Source of the DNA: an uncultured Eggerthellaceae bacterium
Lineage (GTDB): Bacteria; Actinomycetota; Coriobacteriia; Coriobacteriales; Eggerthellaceae
DNA: 42,209 bases
Direction: 5' to 3'
Assembly (NCBI GenBank): GCA_934648845.1
Contig: CAKUFS010000020.1
Span: forward strand, 1 to 42,209
Shown here one piece after another: positions 25,319 through 33,602 of the stretch (the stretch's first letter is position 1; each line of letters starts with the position of its first letter). The notes below the pieces were generated by a model that worked only from the letters and a program-made list of their open reading frames with translations, was not told the DNA's origin and ran no database searches. The position numbers and the translations under genes were made by a program.

Positions 25319-25876
25319 CTATTCAGCGATAAACGTCACGAAACGCGCTTCTTCATCGCCACCGCAACGCTGACCGTGGGGATACGTAGGGTTGAAATAG
25401 ATGCAATCGCCTTCGTTTAAGACGAATTCCTTATCGCACCAGCTCACAATAACCGTTCCCTTGACTACCAAGTTAAATTCCTGACCGCTGTGCGTTACCA
25501 GCTTTGCCGGTTCATCGGAAGGATGCAGAACAACCAGCAGCGGCTGCATGATCTTTCCGGTATAACGCCAGGCCAGATCCTCATAATAGTACCCAGGATA
25601 GCGATCGACTTCTTTACCCTGCCCCTTGCGAACAATCTGATACGTATCAAGTTTCGCAGCGGTGCCCGTCAGAATCTCGGTAAATTCAATATTGAACTTA
25701 CGCGCAAGATGATAAATCGCCGAAATGGGTACGTCTTCGCCCGTCTCTTCCCACTTACGATAGGTTTCAACGGGAACACCGAGTTCAGCAGCCATGTCCT
25801 CTACGGACACATCGCAGGACTCGCGAAGACCCTCAATACGAAGACCAATTTCGCGCATCTCTGTGACGTCGGACAT
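25319..25876 (-). CDS. XRE-family regulator with cupin domain, copy 1
   Basis: A 185-residue transcription factor: an N-terminal helix-turn-helix (about residues 5-65, with VSVEDMAAELGVPVETYRKWE) and a C-terminal cupin barrel (about 110-185, with HSGQEFNLVVKGTV and GDCIYFNPTYPHG). Such proteins usually sense a small ligand through the cupin. The ATG at 25876 has AAGGAG six bases upstream. It lies between the gamma subunit and acyl-CoA synthetase 1, so it probably controls that synthetase or the whole operon. Confidence 0.88.
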   Translation of the reverse strand: MSDVTEMREIGLRIEGLRESCDVSVEDMAAELGVPVETYRKWEETGEDVPISAIYHLARKFNIEFTEILTGTAAKLDTYQIVRKGQGKEVDRYPGYYYEDLAWRYTGKIMQPLLVVLHPSDEPAKLVTHSGQEFNLVVKGTVIVSWCDKEFVLNEGDCIYFNPTYPHGQRCGGDEEARFVTFIAE

Positions 25877-25957
25877 AATCATCTCCTTTTCTCACGGGCA
25901 CCACGTTTGAGCACCCTGTTTTTACCTTTATCTCCAGGCTTGAACCTGAAATCCCTC

Positions 25958-26491
25958 TTATGCTTGGATTCCCAGCTCGAGTGCCTTTTTGTTCAAAGCA
26001 ACCATTGCCTGCTTCTTAGCGGGAACCACGTGGTCGATAGCCGCATCAAGGGATTCGCGTGCGCAGAAGTTCGTAAGCGCCCACAGCTTGCCCACCAGTA
26101 CAATGTTGGCAAGACCCTTTAGACCCTCTTTTTCCGCCATTTCAGTAGCGGGAAGCGCAACTACGGTGATATCAGCGCGTTCTTTCATATTCAGAACCAA
26201 CGTTGAATCAACAACCGCAATGCCACCAGGAGCAACCGTATCGATGAACTTATCGTAAGACGGCTGATTCATGACAATCAGCGCATTTGGATCCATAACC
26301 AATGGCGAGCCAATGGGTTCATCGGAAAGCGTAACCGAGCAGCTTGCCGTACCGCCACGCATTTCGGGACCGTACGATGGAAGCCACGAAAGCTCGCGAT
26401 CTTCCACCAAACCTGCGGAAGCAATCACTTTGCCTGCGAACAAAATGCCCTGACCGCCGAAACCGGCCAGAATCGATCTGATCTCGCGCAT
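25958..26491 (-). CDS. 2-oxoacid:ferredoxin oxidoreductase, gamma subunit
   Basis: A 177-residue subunit of the four-part 2-oxoacid oxidoreductase that makes acyl-CoA, CO2 and reduced ferredoxin. The family motif LAGFGGQGILFAGKVIA is at the start, followed by LPSYGPEMRGGTASC and VMNQPSYDKF. It matches the KorC/VorA-type gamma domain in length. The ATG overlaps the beta-subunit stop as TAATG, giving tight translational coupling. Confidence 0.9.
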   Translation of the reverse strand: MREIRSILAGFGGQGILFAGKVIASAGLVEDRELSWLPSYGPEMRGGTASCSVTLSDEPIGSPLVMDPNALIVMNQPSYDKFIDTVAPGGIAVVDSTLVLNMKERADITVVALPATEMAEKEGLKGLANIVLVGKLWALTNFCARESLDAAIDHVVPAKKQAMVALNKKALELGIQA

Positions 26492-27318
26492 TATGCCTTA
26501 CCTCCTTGAGAAGCAATGGGGCAATCCTTCGCACGCGCCGCCGCAGCTTCAGCGGCATTGGCAAAGCCATCGGCAACGACATCGCGATAAACGCCCAGCG
26601 GATAATACGGAAGCATGTTCTCGCGCAGCCACTCGAAAGCTTTTTGCGGCGTCATGCCCCAGTTCGTCGGGCACGTTGCCACGACTTCCACAAAGGAATA
26701 GCCAATACCATCCACCTGGTACTGGAACGCTTTCTTGATAGCTTTCTTGGCCTTGCGGATATTCTTAGGGCTGTCTACCGTCACGCGCTCGATATACGCC
26801 GGACCATCCAGCGAGCTCAGCAGCTCGCAGACGCGCACCGGATAACCTGCCGTGGAAACGTCACGCCCGTAAGGAGACGTCTGTGTTACCTGATTCGGCA
26901 AGCTGGTAGGAGCCATCTGACCACCGGTCATGCCGTAAATGGCATTGTTGATGAAGATGATGGTGATATGCTCGCCACGCGTGGCAGCATGGATGGTTTC
27001 CGCCATGCCGATAGAAGCCAAGTCACCGTCGCCTTGATAAGAAAACACAATGTTATCGGGACAAACGCGCTTGATGCCCGTTGCCACCGCCGGAGCGCGA
27101 CCATGAGCCGCTTCGGCCATATCGCATCCGAAGAAATTATATGCCATAACAGAGCAGCCAACGGGAGCAACGCCTACGGTGCGCCCCTCAATGCCCAGCT
27201 CATCAATGGTCTCGGCAACAAGCCTGTTCACAATACCATGGACGCAACCCGGGCAATAATTCGTTACAACGGGAAGCAGCGCGTGAGGACGCTGGAAAAC
27301 AATCTTCTCTTCAGCCAT
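26491..27318 (-). CDS. 2-oxoacid:ferredoxin oxidoreductase, beta subunit (TPP-binding)
   Basis: A 275-residue subunit that binds thiamine pyrophosphate. It shows NYCPGCVHG near the N terminus, VGCSV, the TPP motif SYQGDGDLASIGMAE, and INNAIYGMTGGQMAPTS. The Cys-rich start resembles KorB of 2-oxoglutarate and branched-chain oxidoreductases. The ATG at 27318 lies one base after the alpha-subunit stop; a GTG three codons upstream is possible. It cannot be told from sequence alone whether 2-oxoglutarate, 2-oxoisovalerate or an aromatic 2-oxoacid is the substrate. Confidence 0.9.
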   Translation of the reverse strand: MAEEKIVFQRPHALLPVVTNYCPGCVHGIVNRLVAETIDELGIEGRTVGVAPVGCSVMAYNFFGCDMAEAAHGRAPAVATGIKRVCPDNIVFSYQGDGDLASIGMAETIHAATRGEHITIIFINNAIYGMTGGQMAPTSLPNQVTQTSPYGRDVSTAGYPVRVCELLSSLDGPAYIERVTVDSPKNIRKAKKAIKKAFQYQVDGIGYSFVEVVATCPTNWGMTPQKAFEWLRENMLPYYPLGVYRDVVADGFANAAEAAAARAKDCPIASQGGKA

Positions 27319-27319
27319 G

Positions 27320-28384
27320 TTATTCACCCGCCTCTTCGTTCAACTCAACGATCTTTGCCAAAACCTCTGCCGGCGTAGGAATAATGCCACCCGTGCGTCC
27401 ATAGAACGAAACAGGCACGCGACCAGCAGAAACAAGACGAATATCGTCAATCATCTGACCCATGTTCATCTCAACGGAAAGGAAGCGCTTAACGTGGTTT
27501 GCAGCGGCATCAACAACTTTCTCGGGGAACGGCCACAACGTAATAGGACGAATAAGACCCGCCTTGATACCTTGCTCACGCGCGCTGACCACGGCAGAAC
27601 GAGCAATACGCGCGCTTGCGCCAAACGCAACCAGCACGATATCTGCGTCATCCACCATGAATTCTTCGGCACGCTGCTCCTTTTCCTTGATAACCGCGTA
27701 ACGCTCGTAGCGCTCGAAGTTCTTCTGCTCAAGCAACGCCGGATCAAGATACAGCGAATTTGCAATATTGTGAGCGCGCTTGCCCTTCGTGCCCGTAATG
27801 GCCCACGGCTTTTCGGGCAGCTCCGCCTTCGGCTCAGGCAGAACAACCGGCTCCATCATCTGACCAAGCATGCCATCGGCCAGAATCATGACAGGCATCA
27901 AGTATTCATCGGCGATGTCGAATGCGTTATACGCGCAATCGGCCATTTCCTGAACGGTGGAAGGAGCCAGCACGATCATATGGAAGTCACCGTGACCCAG
28001 CGCGCGCGTTGCCTGCCAGTAATCAGACTGGGAAGGCTGAATAGAGCCCAAACCGGGGCCGCCACGCTGCACATTGATGATAACACCTGGCAAATCGGCA
28101 CCTGCCATGTACGATACGCCTTCGCTTTTCAGGGAAATTCCCGGCGAAGAAGAAGACGTCATAACGCGTGCACCAGCAGCAGCGGCACCGTATACCATGT
28201 TGATAGCGGCAATTTCGCTTTCAGCCTGCAGATACGTTCCGCCAATCTTGGGCATGCATTTCGACATGTATGCCGCAAGTTCCGTTTGCGGCGTGATAGG
28301 GTATCCGAAGAAATAGCGGCACCCTGCGCGCAATGCGCATTCCGCCAGCGCCTCGTTTCCCTTCATCAGCACTTTTTCTGCCAC
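27320..28384 (-). CDS. vorB: 2-oxoacid:ferredoxin oxidoreductase, alpha subunit (VorB/KorA type)
   Basis: A 354-residue catalytic subunit. The blocks KGNEALAECALRAGCRYFFGYPITPQ, ESEIAAINMVYGAAAAGARVMTSSSSPG and QRGGPGLGSIQPSQ are close to proteins named VorB (3-methyl-2-oxobutanoate:ferredoxin oxidoreductase) in gut anaerobes, but KorA proteins share them. The start is GTG at 28384, with GGAGGTGATC upstream that overlaps the ferredoxin stop codon. An ATG further upstream would overlap the ferredoxin gene and has no site. It lies five bases after the ferredoxin gene. Confidence 0.88.
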   Translation of the reverse strand: MAEKVLMKGNEALAECALRAGCRYFFGYPITPQTELAAYMSKCMPKIGGTYLQAESEIAAINMVYGAAAAGARVMTSSSSPGISLKSEGVSYMAGADLPGVIINVQRGGPGLGSIQPSQSDYWQATRALGHGDFHMIVLAPSTVQEMADCAYNAFDIADEYLMPVMILADGMLGQMMEPVVLPEPKAELPEKPWAITGTKGKRAHNIANSLYLDPALLEQKNFERYERYAVIKEKEQRAEEFMVDDADIVLVAFGASARIARSAVVSAREQGIKAGLIRPITLWPFPEKVVDAAANHVKRFLSVEMNMGQMIDDIRLVSAGRVPVSFYGRTGGIIPTPAEVLAKIVELNEEAGE

Positions 28385-28389
28385 GTTGA

Positions 28390-28596
28390 TCACCTCCAGA
28401 CCGTAATGGCAACATCGGGGCACATGGTGGCGCAAGTGGCGCAACCCGTGCATTTTTCGTCATCTATGCAGGCAGCCGGGTGATACCCTTTTGCCGTGAT
28501 GACAGAGCTGTCCAGCTGGACAATGCCAACGGGACACGCGTCAACGCAAAGGCCGCAGCCCTTGCAGAAAACATGATCGACACTAATATGCGCCAT
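28390..28596 (-). CDS. 2x[4Fe-4S] ferredoxin subunit of the 2-oxoacid oxidoreductase
   Basis: A 68-residue protein with two CxxCxxCxxxCP-type clusters: CKGCGLCVDACP (residues 11-22) and CTGCATCATMCP (about 49-60). It passes electrons from the alpha/beta subunits to soluble ferredoxin. It is the first of the four oxidoreductase genes and lies 63 bases after the P-loop ATPase gene. AGAGG precedes the ATG. Confidence 0.92.
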   Translation of the reverse strand: MAHISVDHVFCKGCGLCVDACPVGIVQLDSSVITAKGYHPAACIDDEKCTGCATCATMCPDVAITVWR

Positions 28597-28659
28597 ACTG
28601 TTTCCTCTCTCTTGTCATCTTATGAAACAACAATCTCTCTCAAAAAAACGCTCGGTATG

Positions 28660-29403
28660 CTACTCCCATGGAGTACGAACAAGCATCGAAACAGGATAAA
28701 ACGTTACACCCTGTTCTTTTTGGCTGAATGCCTGATTTATCTGCTCAAAGGACATTTTTGGAACCGTTGTGCACACTAAATCAACACCCGCAGCCACCGC
28801 ACACGCCCGTCCAAAATCCAAGGCATCAATCACCGTAGCCGCATCGGTTTGGTCGCACAGATGCGAATTGTTCACCACGCCGGTAACGCACAGCCCCGAT
28901 TTCATCTGAATCTCTTGCATTATTTCCAGGGCTTCTTCCGGCTCGCGCGTCAAGTTGCGATACTGGTTCACCACATAGAGCATCTGGTAGGGGCCTTGCG
29001 CGGCTTCGGAAGCAAAACGTCCCAGAACAGTGGCGCCGGCATCGTCGCCGCCCACGTCAATCACCAGCACCGATGAGCAATTTCCCTGCGTCCACTGCTC
29101 ATACGCCTGGGAGATTGCCGTTCCCACCGACCCTGAAATGCTGGGGTTGTCAAGCGAAGAACCCGCCAAATTGGGAGCGATAACCGCCACGCCCGCATCC
29201 GCGAGCATGGCAGCGTAATCGCTTGAGCGAAAATACGGGTTCACCACGTCAAAGTCGACAAGCGTGACGTTTTTCCCCTGCCTTGCAAGATCGAACGACC
29301 AGTTCAGACTAAAGTTCGTCTTCCCTGCTCCGTAATGACCCACCACAATATTCACCGCGCAGGGTGCAGGACCGTATTCAAGAATGTCGTAACCGTTTGC
29401 CAT
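28660..29403 (-). CDS. MinD/ParA-like P-loop ATPase of unknown function
   Basis: A 247-residue soluble protein. Its Walker A is GHYGAGKTNFS (about residues 22-32), without the extra signature Lys of classical MinD/ParA. It is followed by LVDFDVVNPYFRSSD, and VIDVGGDDAGATVLGRF as Walker B region. The fold belongs to the SIMIBI class, which includes metal-cofactor chaperones and partition ATPases. It sits four bases after acyl-CoA synthetase 2 and ahead of the ferredoxin gene, so it is probably co-transcribed with them. A role in assembling or activating the oxidoreductase is conceivable, but only by position. The ATG at 29403 is chosen over a frame overlapping the synthetase. Confidence 0.7.
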   Translation of the reverse strand: MANGYDILEYGPAPCAVNIVVGHYGAGKTNFSLNWSFDLARQGKNVTLVDFDVVNPYFRSSDYAAMLADAGVAVIAPNLAGSSLDNPSISGSVGTAISQAYEQWTQGNCSSVLVIDVGGDDAGATVLGRFASEAAQGPYQMLYVVNQYRNLTREPEEALEIMQEIQMKSGLCVTGVVNNSHLCDQTDAATVIDALDFGRACAVAAGVDLVCTTVPKMSFEQINQAFSQKEQGVTFYPVSMLVRTPWE

Positions 29404-29407
29404 AAAG

Positions 29408-31162
29408 CTATTTCTCGTCGTTTTCGCGAATGGCGGCGCGGCGAATCTTGCCATTGACCGTCTTCGGCAGCTCTTCTACGTACTCGATGATGCGCGGGTA
29501 CTTATATGGCGCGGTTTTTTGCTTTACCCACGTCTGCAGCTCTTTAGTCAAAGCAGTTGTTCCCTCAAAACCAGAGGCCAAAACAACGGTGGCCTTTACA
29601 GCCTTGCCACGCAAGGGGTCGGGCACGCCCGTAACCGCACATTCTTTGACTGCTTCGTGCTCCAGCATAACGCTTTCAATCTCGAAAGGCCCAATGCGGT
29701 AGCCGCTCGACTTGATAACGTCGTCGTTTCTGCCCACGTACCAGTAATAGCCATCTTCATCGCACCAAGCAGTATCACCTGTGTGATACCAACCGTCGTG
29801 GATGGCTTCGGCTGTTTTAGCAGGATTGCGGTAATACTCCATCATGATGCCCGGAGCGCCCTGGGACACATCGATGCACACCTCGCCCGTTTGACCCACC
29901 TTGCAGAAATTGCCATCTTCATCAAGGATGCGCGTGTTGTATTGGGGAACCGGCTTGCCCATAGAACCAGGACGCGGCGTGGAGCCCGTAAGATTCGCGA
30001 TGGTCAGCGGCGTTTCCGTTTGACCGAAGCCTTCGTAAATGGTCAGACCGGTATGTTTTTTCCAAAAATCGAACAGGTCAGGGTTAAGCGCTTCACCCGC
30101 CGTGGTGGAATACACCAACGTAGAGAAATCATATTTATCAATGTCTACCTGCGAGAACATGCGATACATAGTGGGCGGGCAGCAAAGCGTGGTCACGCCA
30201 TACCGCGGGATCAGGCTCAAAAGTTCATCGGCATCAAAGCGGTCGTAGTCATACGTGAGCACGGCGGCTTCCATGAGCCATTGTCCGTAATACTTGCCCC
30301 AAACGGCCTTGCCCCAACCGGTATCGGCAATGGTGAAATGCAAGCCATCGGGCACCACGTTGTGCCAATGCTTTGCCGTAAGCAAATGGGCAACAGCGTA
30401 TTCGCCAGAGTGAAGCACCATCTTGGGCTGGCCCGACGTTCCCGAAGAGAAGTACATGAGCATGGGATCCTTGATGCTGGTCTCAACGCGCTCGAATTCG
30501 GCACTTGCCGCGCGCACGCCCGAGTTGAAGTCAAGCCAACCTTCGCGCGATGTGGTGGCAACGCAGATGTTCTCGGGACCGGAAAGCGCCGCTCCCAGTG
30601 CGGCTCCTTCGGGGATGACCATCTTGCCGTTCTCATCGAGCGGCGTGAGGCCACCGCCAGCGCCATTGACCAAAATACGGCTTTTCACCGTGGGGCAGCG
30701 ATCGATGACGGCATCTACCACATCGGCGATATATCCGGCATCCGTGCAGATGACTGAAGAGATCAGGCCTTCGTTCAAGCGATATTCCAAATCGTGCTCT
30801 TTGAGCATGAACGTGGCGGGAACCATGATGGCGCCCAATTTGCACAGGGCGGTTGCCACAAACCAGAACTGGTAGTGACGACGCAGAATAACCAAAACGT
30901 AATCGCCTTTCTTGATACCCTGCGCAGCCAAGTAATTCGCCGTCTTATTCGACCATTCTCGCATATCGGCAAAAGAGAAGAAATGCTCTTCGCCTTCGGG
31001 ATTGCACCACACCATAGCGCGACGATCAGGGTCGTTTTCGGCGATGTCATCGACAACATCGTAGCCAAAATTGAATGAATCAGGAGCAGTTACCTTGAAA
31101 TCGGTCAAAAGGCCGTTCTCGGAATACGTTTCTTTCACGAATCGTTCATTGATGTTTCTCAT
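29408..31162 (-). CDS. AMP-forming acyl-CoA synthetase 2 (medium-chain/ACSM-like)
   Basis: A 584-residue ANL-family enzyme, paralogous to the one at 23588-25261 along its whole length. Motifs are YFSSGTSGQPK, AGEALN, EGFGQTETP, GDTAWCDEDGYYWYVGRNDD with SSGYRIGPFEIE, and the catalytic Lys in VNGKIRRAA. It differs from copy 1 by an insert of about 30 residues before the phosphate loop (NGAGGGLTPLDENGKM region). The ATG at 31162 has AAAGGA upstream at a rather long distance. It is preceded by XRE-cupin 2 and followed at once by the ATPase. Confidence 0.85.
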   Translation of the reverse strand: MRNINERFVKETYSENGLLTDFKVTAPDSFNFGYDVVDDIAENDPDRRAMVWCNPEGEEHFFSFADMREWSNKTANYLAAQGIKKGDYVLVILRRHYQFWFVATALCKLGAIMVPATFMLKEHDLEYRLNEGLISSVICTDAGYIADVVDAVIDRCPTVKSRILVNGAGGGLTPLDENGKMVIPEGAALGAALSGPENICVATTSREGWLDFNSGVRAASAEFERVETSIKDPMLMYFSSGTSGQPKMVLHSGEYAVAHLLTAKHWHNVVPDGLHFTIADTGWGKAVWGKYYGQWLMEAAVLTYDYDRFDADELLSLIPRYGVTTLCCPPTMYRMFSQVDIDKYDFSTLVYSTTAGEALNPDLFDFWKKHTGLTIYEGFGQTETPLTIANLTGSTPRPGSMGKPVPQYNTRILDEDGNFCKVGQTGEVCIDVSQGAPGIMMEYYRNPAKTAEAIHDGWYHTGDTAWCDEDGYYWYVGRNDDVIKSSGYRIGPFEIESVMLEHEAVKECAVTGVPDPLRGKAVKATVVLASGFEGTTALTKELQTWVKQKTAPYKYPRIIEYVEELPKTVNGKIRRAAIRENDEK

Positions 31163-31284
31163 TGAAGTGAAAATCCTTTGCAAAATAGAGGGGAGACAAA
31201 ATTGAGATTGCTGCATAAGCCGCAACGTATTGATTTATAGGGCGCGCCCGCTTGATTGATTGATTGTTGTTTCCAATCGCCTTT

Positions 31285-31303
31285 GTGCTGCTGCAAGCAG
31301 CAC
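31285..31303 (-). other. Hairpin between XRE-cupin 2 and acyl-CoA synthetase 2
   Basis: Arms GTGCTGC and GCAGCAC close a five-base loop in the 164-base gap. There is no T run. It could be an mRNA stability or processing element, or part of an operator. Nothing else is recognised in the gap. Confidence 0.35.
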
Positions 31304-31326
31304 ATGCGGGCTTGCGAAAGACGCGC

Positions 31327-31911
31327 CTAGATAATGTCATCCTCTTCGGGCTTCATGACAAGCGCCAAAAACGTGCACGGCTCGCCGCCAATGGCAATCA
31401 TGCCATGACCGCGGCCCGAGTCGTAAAGCAAGCAATCGCCCGGCTCAAGCTCTTCGATGTGATCTTCATACGCAAAACGCATCTTACCTGAAAGAATGTA
31501 GTCAAATTCCTGTCCCGTGTGCTTCGAAAGATGGATGGGCTTGTCCTGCTCTTCTTCCAAATAAGGTGCGTTTACCCAGAAAGGCTCACAGCTTTTGTTC
31601 TGGAAATGCGGCGCTTTATGCAAATACTCAAAGCCCGCACGGCGCTTGATAGAAAGACCCTCACCAGCGCGCGTCAGACAATAGCCCTTCAAATGCGGGG
31701 TTTCGCCTGTGAGCAGCTCAATCACATCAACGCCCAAACGCGCGGCACATTTATACAGGAACGTGAAAGACAAATCCTGCTCGCCCGACTCTTGGGCAGC
31801 ATATTCCGCAACACTGCGGCCCGTTGCCTCCGCCATTTCTTGCATGGTGATATCAAGGTCCTCACGAAGGGCCTGAATTCTTCCAGCAACTTCTTTGAGG
31901 TTTGGCTCCAT
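31327..31911 (-). CDS. XRE-family regulator with cupin domain, copy 2
   Basis: A 194-residue relative of the protein at 25319-25876: a helix-turn-helix at about residues 5-65 (ITMQEMAEATGRSVAEYAAQE) and a cupin barrel at about 120-190 (HTGQEFDYILSGKM, GDCLLYDSGRGHGM). AAGGA lies six bases before the ATG at 31911. It is the first gene of the long minus-strand run that ends at 23588, and may bind its ligand to control acyl-CoA synthetase 2 and the oxidoreductase genes. Confidence 0.88.
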   Translation of the reverse strand: MEPNLKEVAGRIQALREDLDITMQEMAEATGRSVAEYAAQESGEQDLSFTFLYKCAARLGVDVIELLTGETPHLKGYCLTRAGEGLSIKRRAGFEYLHKAPHFQNKSCEPFWVNAPYLEEEQDKPIHLSKHTGQEFDYILSGKMRFAYEDHIEELEPGDCLLYDSGRGHGMIAIGGEPCTFLALVMKPEEDDII

Positions 31912-31988
31912 CTTATTTCCTTCCATACGATCAGTCCAACATCTATCACTGCACTACTTTTGATAACAAAGATTGTTTCTTCTCGCTC

Positions 31989-32026
31989 AAAACAAAAACC
32001 CGGATTCCAATGTTGGAATCCGGGTT
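31989..32026 (-). terminator. Terminator of the def-fmt-rsmB operon
   Basis: A perfect palindrome with 14-bp arms (AACCCGGATTCCAA and its complement) closes a two-base loop. On the minus strand it runs into TTTTTGTTTT. It lies 157 bases past the rsmB stop. The 150 bases between them hold no gene that I can recognise. Confidence 0.8.
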
Positions 32027-32183
32027 ACCTTAAAAACCGAGACAAACTATACCAGAATCCAACAACACGCTCACGACGCGACAACTACGATTGCCGCGTT
32101 GATAATGACTAAGTTGTTAATTCGTACAGAATTCATCGTGTTCCTATTTGTTATCCAAAAAATGAGCTTTATGAAAAATACCA

Positions 32184-33602
32184 CTAATTTTTTTCACGCA
32201 CAAGACAAACCGCAAAATGTCCGTCAGCGGAGCCAGAATTCACATTTGTAGCAAAACTCGCGTGCCCATCGATTGCTTCCAGCTTGAAATCTGCTCCTTC
32301 TTCGGACTTCAAGAACTCCATAATGACCTCTTGGTTTTCGCGCTTCGTTACCGTGCACGTGGAATACGTCAGACGCCCACCGGGGTTCACCAACGCAGCG
32401 GCCGTCTGCAACATTTTCAGACCCTTTGCCGCCAGGTTCTCAATACCCCGCTCGTTCAAACGCCAACGAATCTCGGGATGACGACGAAGCGTTCCCAAGC
32501 CAGAGCACGGCGCATCAATGAACACGGCATCGAACGTCTCGGGAAAATCTTCCGCAGTCATTTCCGTAGCATCAAGTGTGAGCGCATCGGCAACCTCAAT
32601 GCCGTATTTCTCGGCACGTTCGCGCAAAACGCGCGCTTTGAACTCATGGTTATCCAGCGTGTAATGCTTCATTTGGGAACCGTATTTGCGCTGGGCATTG
32701 CTCTGCAGCAAGATAGTTTTCGTACCACGACCTGCGCCAATCTCCAAAAACGCCGCCGGCTTTTCTTCGGGGAGCGCCAACATGGCCACACGCTGCGCGG
32801 CAACGTCGGACACTAAAATCTTGCCCTGTGCCAGCGCATGCGAAATGCGACCATCAAGCAGAATCTTGCTGTTGCTAATGAAATAGCAACCTGGGATTTC
32901 CACGCCATCAATGGTTTGCGGTTGAGCGGTAACACCGCAATCGGCAAAAAGCGCCACGATTTCCTGATCGCTTGCTTTCGCTTTATTCACGGCAATGAAC
33001 AGCGGTGCTTGCTCGTTAGACGCTTTCATCAGAGCAACGGCATCGGCCGCACCTAAATCCTTGATAAGGCGCACCGCCAGCCACTGCGGGAAGCCGTACA
33101 GACGAGCCAATGCCGCAATATCGGTCTTAGGATCGCCGAATGGCCACGTCTTTTTCAGCTCGACAACGCGGCGCAGCACGGCATTCGCCAAACCACCCGT
33201 GCGCGGCGCAATATACTTGGAAAGCTCAACGCCCTGATCCACAGCCGCGTGCTCCTCTTTGCCCAAGAAGAACAGTTCGTACGTGGAAATGCGCAGAGCA
33301 TCACGTACCAGCGGTTCAATGTCTTTCGGATTGTCCAAAGCGCGATCGATAATTTCGTCAAGCGTGCCCCAGGTTGCCGCAACGCCCAAAACAAGGACCT
33401 GCGCAAATGCGGTATCTTCCTTGGAAAGCTTCGAGCGCTCCAGACGCGATTCCAAGACCTCGTGAGCAAATGCTTTGCGCGTGCGAACAATCGTGTTCGT
33501 TTCCACGGCAAAACGACGCGCAGGCGTTGCACCCGTACGCTTCTTTTTCGGTTTGGCTACCGGCTGCCAGCCGCGATATAAATCATCAGACTCAGTTTCC
33601 AA
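32184..33602 (-). CDS. rsmB: 16S rRNA (cytosine-967-C5)-methyltransferase RsmB
   Basis: A 472-residue enzyme that methylates C967 of 16S rRNA with S-adenosylmethionine. It has an N-terminal NusB-like RNA-binding domain (about residues 35-170) and a Rossmann methyltransferase domain with LEIGAGRGTKT. The two Cys motifs are DAPCSGLGTLRRHPE and YSTCTVTKREN. The start is TTG at 33602 with GGAGG four bases upstream, inside the end of fmt, which it overlaps by 11 bases. It closes the def-fmt-rsmB operon. Confidence 0.93.
   Translation of the reverse strand: METESDDLYRGWQPVAKPKKKRTGATPARRFAVETNTIVRTRKAFAHEVLESRLERSKLSKEDTAFAQVLVLGVAATWGTLDEIIDRALDNPKDIEPLVRDALRISTYELFFLGKEEHAAVDQGVELSKYIAPRTGGLANAVLRRVVELKKTWPFGDPKTDIAALARLYGFPQWLAVRLIKDLGAADAVALMKASNEQAPLFIAVNKAKASDQEIVALFADCGVTAQPQTIDGVEIPGCYFISNSKILLDGRISHALAQGKILVSDVAAQRVAMLALPEEKPAAFLEIGAGRGTKTILLQSNAQRKYGSQMKHYTLDNHEFKARVLRERAEKYGIEVADALTLDATEMTAEDFPETFDAVFIDAPCSGLGTLRRHPEIRWRLNERGIENLAAKGLKMLQTAAALVNPGGRLTYSTCTVTKRENQEVIMEFLKSEEGADFKLEAIDGHASFATNVNSGSADGHFAVCLVREKN

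Noticed and set aside
25877..25957. Imperfect hairpins (CAGG/CCTG and GGTGC-type arms) before XRE-cupin 1, considered as a terminator or operator
   Set aside because: Stems are four to five pairs only, with no T run. They are not distinguishable from chance.
28597..28659. Possible internal promoter before the ferredoxin gene (TTGAGA ... TAAGAT)
   Set aside because: The spacing is only 15 bases and the -10 is weak. It could be real, but does not stand out from background.
31997..32026. Long perfect palindrome considered as the terminal repeat of a mobile element
   Set aside because: It has a two-base loop and a T run on the minus side, no partner copy in the window and no transposase. A terminator for rsmB explains it.
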